A DNA stretch of 64,000 bases from Knoellia remsis (GCF_003002895.1 NZ_PVTI01000013.1:27646-91645), one strand, 5' to 3'; positions 38,689 to 47,323 are shown, numbered from the stretch's first letter. The notes: generated by a model not told the origin, from the letters alone. Made by a program: numbers and translations.

Positions 38689-40011
38689 GTGTCGCTCATC
38701 GCGTGCGTCGACGTCGGGTCGACCTGGACCAAAGGCGTTCTCGTGGAGGCCGATTCGGGCTCTCTCGTGGGTGCGGCGTCGTCGCCGACGACCGTCACCA
38801 GCGACGTCATGGACGGGGTGGATTCGGTATGCCGTGCGCTCGCGTCCCACGGTGACGTCGCCTCGACGCTCGTGTGCTCGTCCGCGGGTGGCGGGCTGCG
38901 GGTCGCGGTCGTCGGCTACGAGCGCGAGGTGACGGCAGAGGCTGGGCACCGGGTGGCGCTGTCCGCCGGTGGGCGGGTCGTGCACGTGTCCGCCGGACCG
39001 CTGTCCGGGGACGGGGTGCGCGAGCTCCGCGCGGCGTCGCCGGATGTCGTGCTGCTCGTCGGCGGGACGGACGGTGGGAACTCGGATGTGTTGCGACACA
39101 ACGGTTCTCGGCTTGCTCGAGCGAAGGTGAAGGCGCCGGTCGTGGTGGCGGGGAACGCCGACGCTGCCTCGGAGGTGGCCGCGGAGCTTGCCGCGACCGG
39201 GCACCGGTACGTGGTGACGAGCAACGTCCTCCCGCGGATCGGCGTCATCGCGCCTGATGCGGCGCGCGGGGCGATCCGCGGTGTCTTCCTCGAGCATGTC
39301 ATCGGCGGGAAAGGCTTGTCCCGCAGGGGTTTTGCCGATCTCGTTCGCGCGGCGACACCCGACGCAGTGCTGCGCGGGGTGGAGGTGCTGGCCGACGTCC
39401 GCGGCGAGGACGTGCTCGTCGTCGACATCGGCGGCGCGACGACCGACGTCTACTCCGTGCTGCGTCCTCAGGGCGAGGACGCGACGATCGAGCGCGATGT
39501 GGCGGGGACGCTGTGGCAGGAGCGCACCGTCGAGGCCGACCTCGGCATGCGCTGGAATGCGCTCGGGATCGTCGAGGCGGCGGCGCGCGAGTCGCTGTCG
39601 TTGTCGGACGGTGCTGTGTCGTATGCCGCGCGGGTCGCCGTCGAGATCGACCACCGGGCGTCGTCGGAGCAGGAGTGGGAGTGGGAGGCGGAGCTGGCCA
39701 CGGTGGCCGCGGTCGTCGCTGTGCGCCGGCACGGGCGGCCTCGGGCGGCGGGGGAGCGGCCCCGTCCGCTGGCGGACGTCGGGCTCGTGCTCGGGTCCGG
39801 TGGGGTGCTGCGGCACGGTCCGGCGTCGCTGCAGGAGATCGTGCTCGGCGCGGTGGCGGGCGATCACGGAGGCGGCTGGACGGTTCCGGCGGCCGCGACG
39901 CGAGGCGTCGACACGGCATACGTGCTCTTCGCGTGCGGGTTGCTCGCGGAGGCTCACCCGGAGGCAGCCCGAGCGTTGGCGGCCACGCTGGCCCGAGGTC
40001 TCTCGGGATAA
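38689..40011 (+). CDS. Glutamate mutase MutL-type ASKHA ATPase (orphan)
   Basis: The 440-residue protein belongs to the glutamate mutase L (MutL) family. An ASKHA nucleotide-binding fold starts with ACVDVGSTWTKGVLVEADSG (about 4-23), then VVLLVGGTDGGNSDVLRHNG and the second phosphate motif VLVVDIGGATTDVYSVL (about 243-259). Members are found with B12-dependent glutamate mutase, but no mutS/mutE gene is visible here, so its role as a mutase partner is unproven. GTG 38689 lies 8 nt after metB, so it is likely co-transcribed. It is unrelated to DNA-repair MutL. Confidence 0.85.
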   Translation: MSLIACVDVGSTWTKGVLVEADSGSLVGAASSPTTVTSDVMDGVDSVCRALASHGDVASTLVCSSAGGGLRVAVVGYEREVTAEAGHRVALSAGGRVVHVSAGPLSGDGVRELRAASPDVVLLVGGTDGGNSDVLRHNGSRLARAKVKAPVVVAGNADAASEVAAELAATGHRYVVTSNVLPRIGVIAPDAARGAIRGVFLEHVIGGKGLSRRGFADLVRAATPDAVLRGVEVLADVRGEDVLVVDIGGATTDVYSVLRPQGEDATIERDVAGTLWQERTVEADLGMRWNALGIVEAAARESLSLSDGAVSYAARVAVEIDHRASSEQEWEWEAELATVAAVVAVRRHGRPRAAGERPRPLADVGLVLGSGGVLRHGPASLQEIVLGAVAGDHGGGWTVPAAATRGVDTAYVLFACGLLAEAHPEAARALAATLARGLSG

Positions 40012-40053
40012 AAGGGGTGGGCAGTGTCGGTGGCCGCTCCTAGGGTTGTCGTC

Positions 40054-40485
40054 ATGAGTGCAGACCCCGCTCGACCCCCTGTCCGTCCCGTCCTCGACCT
40101 CGTCGTCCTCGACTGTCCCGACGCCCTCGCTCTCGCCCGGTTCTATGGCGAGGTGCTCGGCTGGGAGCTCGAGGAGGGCTCCGACCGCGATTGGGCCACC
40201 CTCGTCCCGCCCGGAGGCGGCGTTGCGCCGGAGCGACCCGACGGCCGCGCGACGCTGGCGTTCCAGCGCATCGACGACTGGGTCCCGCCGACCTGGCCCG
40301 GCGGTGAGCACCCCCAGCAGTTCCATCTGGATTTCGCCGTCCCGGTCATCGCGGACGCCGAGCCGGCCGTGCTCGCCGCGGGTGCGACCGTGCACGAGCA
40401 CCAGCCCGCCGAGTCGGGAGGCTTCAAGGTCTACCTCGACCCGGCCGGTCACCCCTTCTGCCTCTGCCGCGGGATGAACTCGTGA
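40054..40485 (+). CDS. VOC-superfamily (glyoxalase-like) protein
   Basis: The 143-residue protein has the vicinal-oxygen-chelate plan: PVLDLVVLDCPDALALARFY at the start, FQRIDDWVPPTWPGG, HLDFAVPVIADAEPAV, and KVYLDPAGHPFCLCRG at the end, which is the standard closing strand. Candidate metal ligands are the His and Glu/Asp of these strands. The substrate is unknown. TAGGGT (40041-40046) ends 7 nt before ATG 40054 (leaderless). The stop overlaps the ABC ATPase by GTGA. Confidence 0.85.
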   Translation: MSADPARPPVRPVLDLVVLDCPDALALARFYGEVLGWELEEGSDRDWATLVPPGGGVAPERPDGRATLAFQRIDDWVPPTWPGGEHPQQFHLDFAVPVIADAEPAVLAAGATVHEHQPAESGGFKVYLDPAGHPFCLCRGMNS

Positions 40486-41453
40486 GCGCGCCGGTCATCG
40501 AGGCCGTCGACCTCGTCAAGAAGTTCGGTGACTTCACCGCGGTCGACGGGGTGAGCTTCGAGGTGCCGCAGGGCACCGTCTTCGGGCTGCTCGGCCCCAA
40601 CGGTGCCGGCAAGACGACGACGGTGCGGATGATGACGACGTTGGCGACTCCGACGAGCGGGTCGGCCCGCGTCGCCGGCCATGACGTCGTCGCCGAACCC
40701 GAAGCGGTGCGCGCCTCGATGGGGCTCACCGCCCAGGCAGCGACCGTCGACGACCTGCTCACCGGCCGCGAGAACCTTCGTCTCATCGGCGACCTCTACG
40801 GCCTGGACCGCAGGTTCGTCCGCACGCGCACCGACGAGCTGCTCGAGCGGTTCTCGCTCACCGACGCGGGCGACAAGATCGTCAAGGAGTACTCCGGCGG
40901 CATGCGACGCCGCATCGACCTCGCGGTGAGCCTCATCGCGCATCCCGCGGTGCTCTTCCTCGACGAACCGACGACGGGGCTCGACCCGCGCAGCCGTGTC
41001 GAGCTGTGGGACGTGCTGCGCGACCTCGTCCGTGACGGGACGACGCTGCTCCTCACGACCCAGTACCTCGACGAGGCCGACCAGCTCGCCGACCGGCTCG
41101 TCGTCATCGACCACGGCCGGATCATCGCCGAGGGCACTCCGCTCCAGCTGAAGAACCAGTCCGGGGCAGCGAGCCTCGTCGTCACCGTGTCGCGTCACGA
41201 CGAGGTCGAGCGCGCCGCCGACCTGCTGAGGGGTGTCGTCGCCGGTGACGTCCACGTCGACGCCGACGCGCGCAAGCTCACCGCCCCCGGTGGCGACGTG
41301 TCCGCGTTGGCGCGCATCGCGGCCGACCTCGAGTCGGCGGGCATCGATGTCGACGACCTCGGCATGCAGCGGCCGAGCCTCGACGACGTGTTCCTCGCAC
41401 TCACCGGGCACAAGGCCGAAGAGTCCAGCAACCAGGAAGAGGTGACGGCATGA
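40482..41453 (+). CDS. ABC transporter ATP-binding protein (DrrA-like)
   Basis: The 323-residue ATPase has Walker A GLLGPNGAGKTTTVRMM (about 36-52), signature YSGGMRRRIDLAVSL (about 139-153), Walker B AVLFLDEPTTGLDPRSRVEL (about 157-176) and the His switch in TTQYLDEADQLADR. The C-terminal domain SLDDVFLALTGHK is the DrrA type used with daunorubicin-resistance-like exporters. It is coupled to the permease by ATGA. The exported compound is unknown. Confidence 0.93.
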   Translation: MSAPVIEAVDLVKKFGDFTAVDGVSFEVPQGTVFGLLGPNGAGKTTTVRMMTTLATPTSGSARVAGHDVVAEPEAVRASMGLTAQAATVDDLLTGRENLRLIGDLYGLDRRFVRTRTDELLERFSLTDAGDKIVKEYSGGMRRRIDLAVSLIAHPAVLFLDEPTTGLDPRSRVELWDVLRDLVRDGTTLLLTTQYLDEADQLADRLVVIDHGRIIAEGTPLQLKNQSGAASLVVTVSRHDEVERAADLLRGVVAGDVHVDADARKLTAPGGDVSALARIAADLESAGIDVDDLGMQRPSLDDVFLALTGHKAEESSNQEEVTA

Positions 41454-42298
41454 GCGCCGCCACGGAAGCCATCGCCGTCGAGCGGTCCGCGCCGAAGCCG
41501 CAGGGTGCGGGCATGGTCCGCCAGGTCCTCACGCTCGTGCGACGCAACCTCACGCACATCAAGCGTCAGCCCGAGATGCTCACCGACGTCACGATCCAGC
41601 CGATCATGTTCGTGCTGCTCTTCGCCTTCGTCTTCGGCGGCTCGATCCAGATCCCCGGTGTCGACTACAAGGCGTGGCTGCTGCCCGGGATCATGGCGCA
41701 GACGATTGCGTTCAGCTCGTTCATCGTCGCCATCGGGCTCAACACCGACATCGGCAAGGGCATGGTTGACCGCCTGCGATCGCTGCCGATCCAGCGGTCG
41801 TCGATCCTCATCTCCCGCAGCCTCTCGGCCATCATCCACTCGAGCATCGGCGTCGCCGTGATGTCCGTGACCGGCCTCTTCATCGGCTGGCGGATCAACG
41901 AGGGCATCGCGAAGGGACTGCTCGCCTACGGGCTGCTCCTGCTCTTCGGGTTCGCGATGATCTGGGTGGGCATCCTCGTCGGCTCGGCGATGCGCTCCAT
42001 CGAGGCGGTCAACGGACTGATGTTCACGACGATCTTCCCGATCACGTTCCTCTCCAACGCCTTCGCCCGGACCGACGTCATGCCGGCGTGGCTGCGGACC
42101 ATCGCGGAGTGGAACCCGATCAGCTCGCTGGCGCAGGCCATGCGCGACAACTGGGGCATCGCCGGGATCCCGGTCCGGGCCGATGCGCCGTGGCCGCTGC
42201 ACCACCCGGAGCTCGCGACGCTCATCTGGTCGCTCGCGATCACGCTGGTCGTCGCGCCGCTCGCGCTGCGCGCCTTCAACGCCCGCACCACCGACTGA
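41450..42298 (+). CDS. ABC-2 type transporter permease (DrrB-like)
   Basis: The 282-residue membrane protein pairs with the ATPase upstream. After a soluble N-terminus it has QVLTLVRRNLTHIKRQPEML and about six membrane segments, including IQPIMFVLLFAFVFGGSIQI, GLLAYGLLLLFGFAMIWVGI, and FPITFLSNAFARTDVMPAWL, the ABC-2 signature region. The end LIWSLAITLVVAPLALRAFN is a last helix. A good terminator hairpin follows at 42328. Drug or lipid export is inferred from DrrAB homology. Confidence 0.92.
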   Translation: MSAATEAIAVERSAPKPQGAGMVRQVLTLVRRNLTHIKRQPEMLTDVTIQPIMFVLLFAFVFGGSIQIPGVDYKAWLLPGIMAQTIAFSSFIVAIGLNTDIGKGMVDRLRSLPIQRSSILISRSLSAIIHSSIGVAVMSVTGLFIGWRINEGIAKGLLAYGLLLLFGFAMIWVGILVGSAMRSIEAVNGLMFTTIFPITFLSNAFARTDVMPAWLRTIAEWNPISSLAQAMRDNWGIAGIPVRADAPWPLHHPELATLIWSLAITLVVAPLALRAFNARTTD

Positions 42299-42327
42299 GT
42301 CCGACTTGGCGAAGTCGTTCCGATCGT

Positions 42328-42375
42328 CCTTCATGCTTCGACCCGCCGAAGACTCCGCGACTCGAGGCATGAAGG
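42328..42375 (+). terminator. Terminator hairpin after DrrAB-type operon
   Basis: CCTTCATGCTTCGA (42328-42341) pairs with TCGAGGCATGAAGG (42362-42375), 14 bp with one G-T pair, with a 20-nt loop. It lies 30 nt after the permease stop. Confidence 0.7.
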
Positions 42376-42432
42376 CGAGGGACACAGCTCGGCGATGGGA
42401 GATGATGGGGACGGACTTTGAGGAGGGTGGTC

Positions 42433-42591
42433 ATGAGCCAGCGCAGCATCAAGGTGAGCCCCGACCAGGTGTCGGCTGCCCGCGCGCTCATCGTGCTGCG
42501 CGGTGGCCCTGACAAGGTCGACCCCGTCATCGCGCGCCTCGCGACTGCCGCGAAGTCCTCGGCTCCCACGAGCCGGCCCGCCGTTCCCTGA
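42433..42591 (+). CDS. Small 52-residue hypothetical protein
   Basis: The frame ATG 42433 to TGA 42591 reads MSQRSIKVSPDQVSAARALI, then VLRGGPDKVDPVIARLATAA and KSSAPTSRPAVP. A consensus AGGAGGG lies 6 nt upstream. It is a simple helical-looking basic protein with GC-rich third positions like real genes here. No family or function is known to me; it is too short for most gene finders. It lies between the DrrAB-type operon and ilvA. Confidence 0.6.
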   Translation: MSQRSIKVSPDQVSAARALIVLRGGPDKVDPVIARLATAAKSSAPTSRPAVP

Positions 42592-42733
42592 GCTGCTGGC
42601 CTGCGCTCGCCGTCTGCTGACTCTCGCTCTCCGACGCAGTTTGCGCGCGGTGACGCAGTACTTTCTGCGGCACGGCGCGGGATCCGCGCCATCGCCGTCG
42701 GGGCCGTGCTGGCACGGGGCTAGCCTTCGCACC

Positions 42734-43978
42734 ATGACATCCACGCCGTCACAGGTGACGGTGGCCGAGATCCGCGCCGCCGCCGACCTGCTTTCGACCG
42801 TCATCGCTCCGACACCCATGGAGTACAACCGCGGCCTCTCCCAGCGCGTCGGCAGCGACGTCTTCCTCAAGTGCGAGAACCTCCAGCGCGCCGGGTCGTT
42901 CAAGATCCGCGGCGCCTACACGCGGATGTCGCGCCTCACCCCTGAGGAGAAGGCGCGCGGCGTCGTCGCGGCGAGCGCCGGCAACCACGCCCAGGGCGTT
43001 GCGCTGGCGGGCCAGATGCTCGGTATCGACGTCAAGGTCTACATGCCGGTGCGCGCTCCCATGCCCAAGGTGCAGGCGACCAAGGCCTACGGTGCGACGA
43101 TCGAACAGGTGGGGGAGACGCTCGACCAGAGCCTCGTCCACGCCCGTGCCTGGGCAGAGCAGACCGGTGCGATCCTCATCCACCCCTTCGACCACACCGA
43201 CATCGTCACCGGTCAAGCGACGTGTGGCCTCGAGATCCTCGAACAGTGCCCCGACGTGCGCACGATCGTCGTCGGCCTCGGTGGGGGTGGTCTCCTCGCG
43301 GGCATCGCCCTCGCCGTGCGCGAGCTCAAGCCCGACGTGCGGATCATTGGCGTCCAGGCGGAGCAGGCCGCGGCATACCCGACCTCGCTCGCCGCGGGGC
43401 ACCCGGTGGCCGCTGAACGGATGGCGACCATGGCCGACGGCATCGCCGTCGGGCTCCCCGGTGACGTGACCTTCCCGATCGTGCGCGACCTCGTCGACAG
43501 CGTCGAGACGGTGAGCGAGGGTGGGATGTCGCGTGCACTCCTCTTCCTGTTGGAGCGGGCCAAGCTCGTCGTCGAGCCCGCAGGAGCCTCTGCTGCGGGC
43601 TGGCTCCTCGACAACGCCGGCAGTGTGCAGCTCGACGGGCCCGTGGTCGCCGTGCTGTCCGGCGGCAACATCGACCCGCTGCTCATGATGCGGATCATCC
43701 GCCACGGCATGGTCGCGGCCGGGCGCTACCTCACCTTCTCGGTCCGGGTGCCGGACACCCCCGGGTCGCTCGCCGCGATCCTCGCCGACTGCGCCGCCGC
43801 CGACGCGAACATCCTCGAAATCGAGCACATCCGCACCGGCCCCGAGATCAACGTCGACGAGGTCGAGATCGCCCTGCGCCTCGAGACCCGCGGACCGGAT
43901 CACCAGCAGCGCGTCCTCGACGGCATGCGCTCCAAGGGCTACACGGTCATCGAGCCGGAGTCCCAGCTCGACCACTGA
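42734..43978 (+). CDS. ilvA: Threonine ammonia-lyase (threonine dehydratase) with ACT domain
   Basis: The enzyme deaminates L-threonine to 2-oxobutanoate, the first committed step to isoleucine (or catabolism). The 414-residue protein has the PLP lysine in RAGSFKIRGAYTRM (K57), the ASAGNHAQGVALAGQMLG loop and the Gly-rich GLGGGGLLAGIALAV. The C-terminal 80 residues (TFSVRVPDTPGSLAAILADC) are an ACT-like regulatory domain, as in TdcB-like actinobacterial enzymes. ATG 42734 was chosen because TAGCCT (42721-42726) ends 7 nt before it. A double-hairpin element separates it from greA. Confidence 0.93.
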   Translation: MTSTPSQVTVAEIRAAADLLSTVIAPTPMEYNRGLSQRVGSDVFLKCENLQRAGSFKIRGAYTRMSRLTPEEKARGVVAASAGNHAQGVALAGQMLGIDVKVYMPVRAPMPKVQATKAYGATIEQVGETLDQSLVHARAWAEQTGAILIHPFDHTDIVTGQATCGLEILEQCPDVRTIVVGLGGGGLLAGIALAVRELKPDVRIIGVQAEQAAAYPTSLAAGHPVAAERMATMADGIAVGLPGDVTFPIVRDLVDSVETVSEGGMSRALLFLLERAKLVVEPAGASAAGWLLDNAGSVQLDGPVVAVLSGGNIDPLLMMRIIRHGMVAAGRYLTFSVRVPDTPGSLAAILADCAAADANILEIEHIRTGPEINVDEVEIALRLETRGPDHQQRVLDGMRSKGYTVIEPESQLDH

Positions 43979-44022
43979 CGGCGGCCCAGGAGTGGCGAGG
44001 CCGCCGTCCTCCGGAGGGAAGC

Positions 44023-44082
44023 GCGAAGGTCCGGACGGAAAGTTTCCGTCCGGACCTTCGCGGTGTGCTCCCCAAGAGCACA
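44023..44082. repeat. Double-hairpin element, copy 2
   Basis: A perfect palindrome with 19-bp arms centred on AAAGTTT (44023-44061; arms start GCGAAGGTCCGGACGG) is followed by hairpin TGTGCTC-CCCAA-GAGCACA (44064-44082). It shares GGTCCGGA.GGAAAGTTTCC and TGTGCTCCCCA with copy 1 at 30041-30101, with paired changes in the stems. It lies between convergent ilvA and greA and serves as a bidirectional terminator. Confidence 0.8.
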
Positions 44083-44095
44083 ACGGGTGCTCGCG

Positions 44096-44584
44096 TCAGC
44101 CTGAGTAGGGCTTCGCCGAGAGGATCTTGACCTCGATCTGCTTGCCGTTGGGGGCCTCGTAGCTCGCGGTGTCGCCGGCCTTCTTGCCGTTGACGGCAGC
44201 GCCGATCGGGGACTGCTCGCTGTAGACCTGCAGGCTGCCGTCGGCGATCTCGCGCGAACCGAGCAGGAAGGTCTCCTCGTCGCCGAAGATCTCGGCCGTG
44301 ACGACCATGCCCGGCTCGACGACGCCGTCGTCCTTGGGCGTCTCGCCGATGATGGCGTTGTCGAGCAGCTGGGTGAGCTGGCGGATGCGCGCCTCCATCT
44401 TGCCCTGCTCCTCGCGCGCCGCGTGGTAGCCGCCGTTCTCCTTGAGATCGCCCTCCTCGCGCGCGGCTTCGATCTTGCGCGCGATGTCGGTGCGGCCCGG
44501 GCCCGAGAGCTCCTCGAGCTCGGCCTTGAGGCGGTCGTACGCCTCCTGGGTCAGGTAGCTCGCCTTGACAGCGGTCTCGCTCAC
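44096..44584 (-). CDS. greA: Transcription elongation factor GreA
   Basis: GreA enters the RNA polymerase secondary channel and stimulates cleavage of backtracked RNA. The 162-residue protein has the N-terminal coiled coil (LTQEAYDRLKAELEELSGPG, IARKIEAAREEGDLKENGGY, HAAREEQGKMEARIRQLTQL) with the acidic tip in the EEGDLKEN turn, then the FKBP-like C-terminal domain (SEQSPIGAAVNGKKAGDTAS). The expected neighbour, the DUF4307 gene, lies upstream on the same strand, a frequent actinobacterial arrangement. Confidence 0.96.
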   Translation of the reverse strand: MSETAVKASYLTQEAYDRLKAELEELSGPGRTDIARKIEAAREEGDLKENGGYHAAREEQGKMEARIRQLTQLLDNAIIGETPKDDGVVEPGMVVTAEIFGDEETFLLGSREIADGSLQVYSEQSPIGAAVNGKKAGDTASYEAPNGKQIEVKILSAKPYSG

Positions 44585-44663
44585 GAAATGTCACTCCTTG
44601 GGTGCCCCCGCGGCATACGGCAACGGCCGGTGACGCGAGGGGATGGTCCTACGTGAAAGGGTC

Positions 44664-44699
44664 CGGGGCCGAAAGCCGATTCTGGCTTCGGCGGGCCCC
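44664..44699 (-). terminator. Possible hairpin between DUF4307 gene and greA
   Basis: GGGGCC-GAAAGCC and GGCTTCGGC-GGGCCCC can pair as an imperfect stem around GATTCT. It lies about 90 nt beyond the DUF4307 stop on the minus strand. It is weak and without a T-run, so it may instead be part of the greA promoter region. Confidence 0.35.
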
Positions 44700-44789
44700 A
44701 GACCCGTGCGGTGCAAAGCACAAGGATAACAACGGCGGCTCGCATGTGCACGTCGTCATGCACGCCGTCGCCGTGACCAGAACGGGCAA

Positions 44790-45158
44790 TCAGTGGGAGG
44801 AGGGGCGGTCGCACGAGGCGACGACACCGGTGACCGCCCGTGCGCTCGTGCGGACGGTGACCTCGCGGTGCACGGTCTTCGGACCGGCGGGCACGTCGTC
44901 CGTCAGGGTGCCGACGCGGCCGTGCCGGACGTCCTGGGCCTCGAGGGTGCAGCTCACCGCCGACCCGTCCGGGCGGGTGACGTCGTAGCCGAGCCGGATC
45001 TGCGAGTCCGAGAGGACCTTGTAGTCGGTGACCGTGGCCTTGAGCGCGTTGGCCTCGGAGAAGGCGAACCACGTCATGTAGGTGAGGGCGATCGCCGTGA
45101 GCACGCCACCGATGACCCACCAGCGCGTCGTTCCGGGGGCGGGGCGCGGGAGCGGCAT
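44790..45158 (-). CDS. DUF4307 membrane protein
   Basis: The 122-residue protein has one membrane helix, WWVIGGVLTAIALTYMTWFA (about 13-32), and an outer beta-rich domain (YKVLSDSQIRLGYDVTRPDG, CTLEAQDVRHGRVGTL) ending with a second Cys in VVASCDRP. This matches DUF4307, a family next to greA and mca in actinobacteria, of unknown function. The start at 45158 gives the normal family length; longer upstream extensions are Arg/Pro-rich and unlikely. Confidence 0.8.
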   Translation of the reverse strand: MPLPRPAPGTTRWWVIGGVLTAIALTYMTWFAFSEANALKATVTDYKVLSDSQIRLGYDVTRPDGSAVSCTLEAQDVRHGRVGTLTDDVPAGPKTVHREVTVRTSARAVTGVVASCDRPSSH

Positions 45159-45298
45159 CGAGGAGGTCCTTGTCGGTGGGGTGTCCGGGTGAGAGGGCTC
45201 GTCCCCCCTCGGATGGAGGGGTGCGAAGATGGATCCAGTCCCATTGTCGCGCGTGTCCGACCGGCGGCCGCGACCACCCGAACGCAAGGAACCTCTCC

Positions 45299-46240
45299 GT
45301 GGCAGAACGACTCCGCCTCATGTGTGTTCATGCGCACCCCGACGACGAGTCGAGCAAGGGCGCAGCGGTCATGGCGAAGTACGTCGACGAGGGGCACGAC
45401 GTCCTCGTCGTCTCGTGCACCGGCGGCGAGCGCGGCGACATCCTCAACCCCAACCTCGCCGACGACCCGCACATCCTGCGCGACATCGCCCAGGTCCGCA
45501 GGGACGAGATGAAGCGCGCGCAGGAGATCCTCGGCGTCCAGCACAGCTGGCTCGGGTTCGTCGACTCCGGTCTGCCCGAAGGGGATCCGCTGCCGCCGCT
45601 GCCGGACGGCTGCTTCGCACTCGAGCCGCTCGACGTCACGACCGAGGCCCTGGTCCGCGAGATCCGCCGCTTCCGTCCGCACGTCATGACGACCTACGAC
45701 GAGAACGGCGGCTACCCCCACCCCGACCACATCATGACGCACGACGTCTCGATGGCGGCCTTCGTCGCGGCTGGCGACCCCACGGCATACCCCACCGCCG
45801 GTGAGCCGTGGCAGCCGCTGAAGATCTACTACAACCAGACCTTCAGCCGCGGCCGCGTGGTTGCCTTCCACGACGCCCTCACCGCGCTCGGTGAGGAGAG
45901 CCCGTATGAGGCGTGGTTGGAGAACTGGCCGCCGGAGCGGGAGCGCACGGTCACCACGCGCATCAAGGCCGACGCGTGGTTCGACCGTCGCGACGCCGCG
46001 CTCCTCGCGCACGCGACTCAGGTCGACCCCGACGGCAACTTCTTCAAGGTCTCCCGGGAGGAGCAGGCTCGCGTCTGGCCGTGGGAGGACTACGAGGCGG
46101 CGATGTCGTACGTGCCGATCGTGGAGGGCGAGGACGACCTCTTCGCCGGCCTTCCCGAGGACGCTGCCGAGGCCGACGCGCTCGCCACGTCCGGCACCCT
46201 CACCCTCGCCCTCGACGCCCGCAAGGAGCGCCAGTCATGA
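45299..46240 (+). CDS. mca: Mycothiol S-conjugate amidase
   Basis: Mca cleaves mycothiol conjugates of electrophiles, so the cell makes mycothiol and is an actinobacterium. The 313-residue LmbE-like deacetylase has the zinc motif HAHPDDESSKGA (His 13, Asp 16) and the second His set in YPHPDHIMTHD (about 139-149). Segments GFVDSGLPEGD and RRDAALLAHATQVDPDGNFF separate it from MshB. GTG 45299 has AAGGA 8 nt upstream. It is divergent from the DUF4307-greA genes and coupled by ATGA to a small membrane gene. Confidence 0.95.
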   Translation: MAERLRLMCVHAHPDDESSKGAAVMAKYVDEGHDVLVVSCTGGERGDILNPNLADDPHILRDIAQVRRDEMKRAQEILGVQHSWLGFVDSGLPEGDPLPPLPDGCFALEPLDVTTEALVREIRRFRPHVMTTYDENGGYPHPDHIMTHDVSMAAFVAAGDPTAYPTAGEPWQPLKIYYNQTFSRGRVVAFHDALTALGEESPYEAWLENWPPERERTVTTRIKADAWFDRRDAALLAHATQVDPDGNFFKVSREEQARVWPWEDYEAAMSYVPIVEGEDDLFAGLPEDAAEADALATSGTLTLALDARKERQS

Positions 46241-46734
46241 CCCTCATCTCGAACCTGACGTGGCTCGCCACCGTGCCGTCCGCGGTGTCGCCGACTCCCA
46301 CACCGTCCCCGTCCCTGTCTCCGTCGGTCGTCAACCCCGACCAGCTGACGCCGAGCCAGCAGGCGGCGCCGGGCATGTGGGCGTTCGTGTCGTTCGTCTT
46401 CCTCATCGCGTGCCTGTGGTTCCTCATGCGCAACATGAACTCGCGGCTGCGCCGGATGTCCTACCGCAACCGTCAGGCCGAGGAGGAGGCCGCAGCCGGG
46501 TCAGACGCGCTGGTAGAGGACGATCGACGCGGCGATGTAGTGCGTGACGAACGCCAGGATCGTCAGGGCGTGGAAGATCTCGTGGAACCCGAACCAGCGC
46601 GGGGACGGGTTGGGGCGCTTGATGCCGTAGACGATGGCGCCGAGCGTGTAGAGGACGCCGCCGGTGACGACGAGCGTCATGACCGCAGGACCGGCGTGAC
46701 GCAGCAGCGGCCCGAGGAAGAAGATCGCCACTGA
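46237..46734 (+). CDS. Small membrane protein overlapping the hemolysin III gene on the other strand
   Basis: ATG 46237 overlaps the mca stop by ATGA. The 165-residue product has a Pro/Ser-rich start, one membrane helix AFVSFVFLIACLWFLMRNMN (about 48-67) and a basic segment RLRRMSYRNRQAEEE, as in small single-pass proteins that often follow mca. The last 80 residues are Asp/Arg/Glu-rich and come from reading antisense through the end of the hemolysin III gene (46501-46734). The C-terminal extension is probably not conserved; an ancestral stop near 46500 may have been lost. Confidence 0.65.
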   Translation: MTLISNLTWLATVPSAVSPTPTPSPSLSPSVVNPDQLTPSQQAAPGMWAFVSFVFLIACLWFLMRNMNSRLRRMSYRNRQAEEEAAAGSDALVEDDRRGDVVRDERQDRQGVEDLVEPEPARGRVGALDAVDDGAERVEDAAGDDERHDRRTGVTQQRPEEEDRH

Positions 46735-47199
46735 CCCGAGCCCCACGTAGACGGGGACGTAGAGCCAGCGCGGAGCGTGGATCCACAGGAGCCGGAAGAT
46801 CACCCCGAGGATCGCGCCCGTCCACACGAGGATGAGCAACGTGCGGCCCTGGTCGCGGGGGAGGATCAGCGCGAACGGCGTGTAGCTGCCGGCGATGATG
46901 AGGAAGATGTTCGAGTGGTCGATGCGGCGCAGGACCGCGCCCCAGCGGGGTGACCACGTCCCCCGGTGGTAGACCGCGGACATCGCGAAGAGCAGCACCG
47001 CCGTCAGGGTGAAGACCGCCGCCGCGGCGCGGGCCTGGACGGTGTCGCCGAGGACGACGAGGACGAGCCCGCCGACGAACGCGACGGGGGCCATCCCGAG
47101 GTGCAGCCAGCCGCGCAGCTTCGGCTTGACGGCGTCCATGACGGCGTCGACGCGCTCCTCGAGCGTGTCGACGGAGGGGTCGGTCGGGCTCTTCGTCAT
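46501..47199 (-). CDS. Hemolysin III (PAQR/TrhA) family membrane protein
   Basis: The 232-residue seven-helix protein has the PAQR metal site: SAVYHRGTW (His about 78), the IDHSNIFLIIAGSYTPFALI motif, and the late FHEIFHALTILAFVTHY with HxxxH. Helices include MAPVAFVGGLVLVVLGDTVQ and LGSVAIFFLGPLLRHAG. The family affects membrane fluidity in some bacteria; haemolytic activity should not be assumed. Its 3' end overlaps the small membrane gene on the + strand by 234 nt. Confidence 0.9.
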   Translation of the reverse strand: MTKSPTDPSVDTLEERVDAVMDAVKPKLRGWLHLGMAPVAFVGGLVLVVLGDTVQARAAAAVFTLTAVLLFAMSAVYHRGTWSPRWGAVLRRIDHSNIFLIIAGSYTPFALILPRDQGRTLLILVWTGAILGVIFRLLWIHAPRWLYVPVYVGLGSVAIFFLGPLLRHAGPAVMTLVVTGGVLYTLGAIVYGIKRPNPSPRWFGFHEIFHALTILAFVTHYIAASIVLYQRV

Positions 47200-47323
47200 G
47201 ATCCCTCAACGATACCTACGTTCCCGTAGGTTCCGGTATGCCGCGTGCGGACGTTCCGCATCACACTCGTCCTCCACGTGGCCCCCACGTCATCGGCACG
47301 ATCCCGGCGGTACGGTGACCCGC

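Noticed and set aside
38689..40011. DNA mismatch-repair MutL
   Set aside because: The motifs are ASKHA-type (VDVGSTWTKG, DIGGATTDV), not GHKL; it is the glutamate mutase L family.
46501..47199. Haemolysin toxin
   Set aside because: Hemolysin III/PAQR proteins are mostly membrane-homeostasis receptors; nothing in the sequence supports a toxin role.
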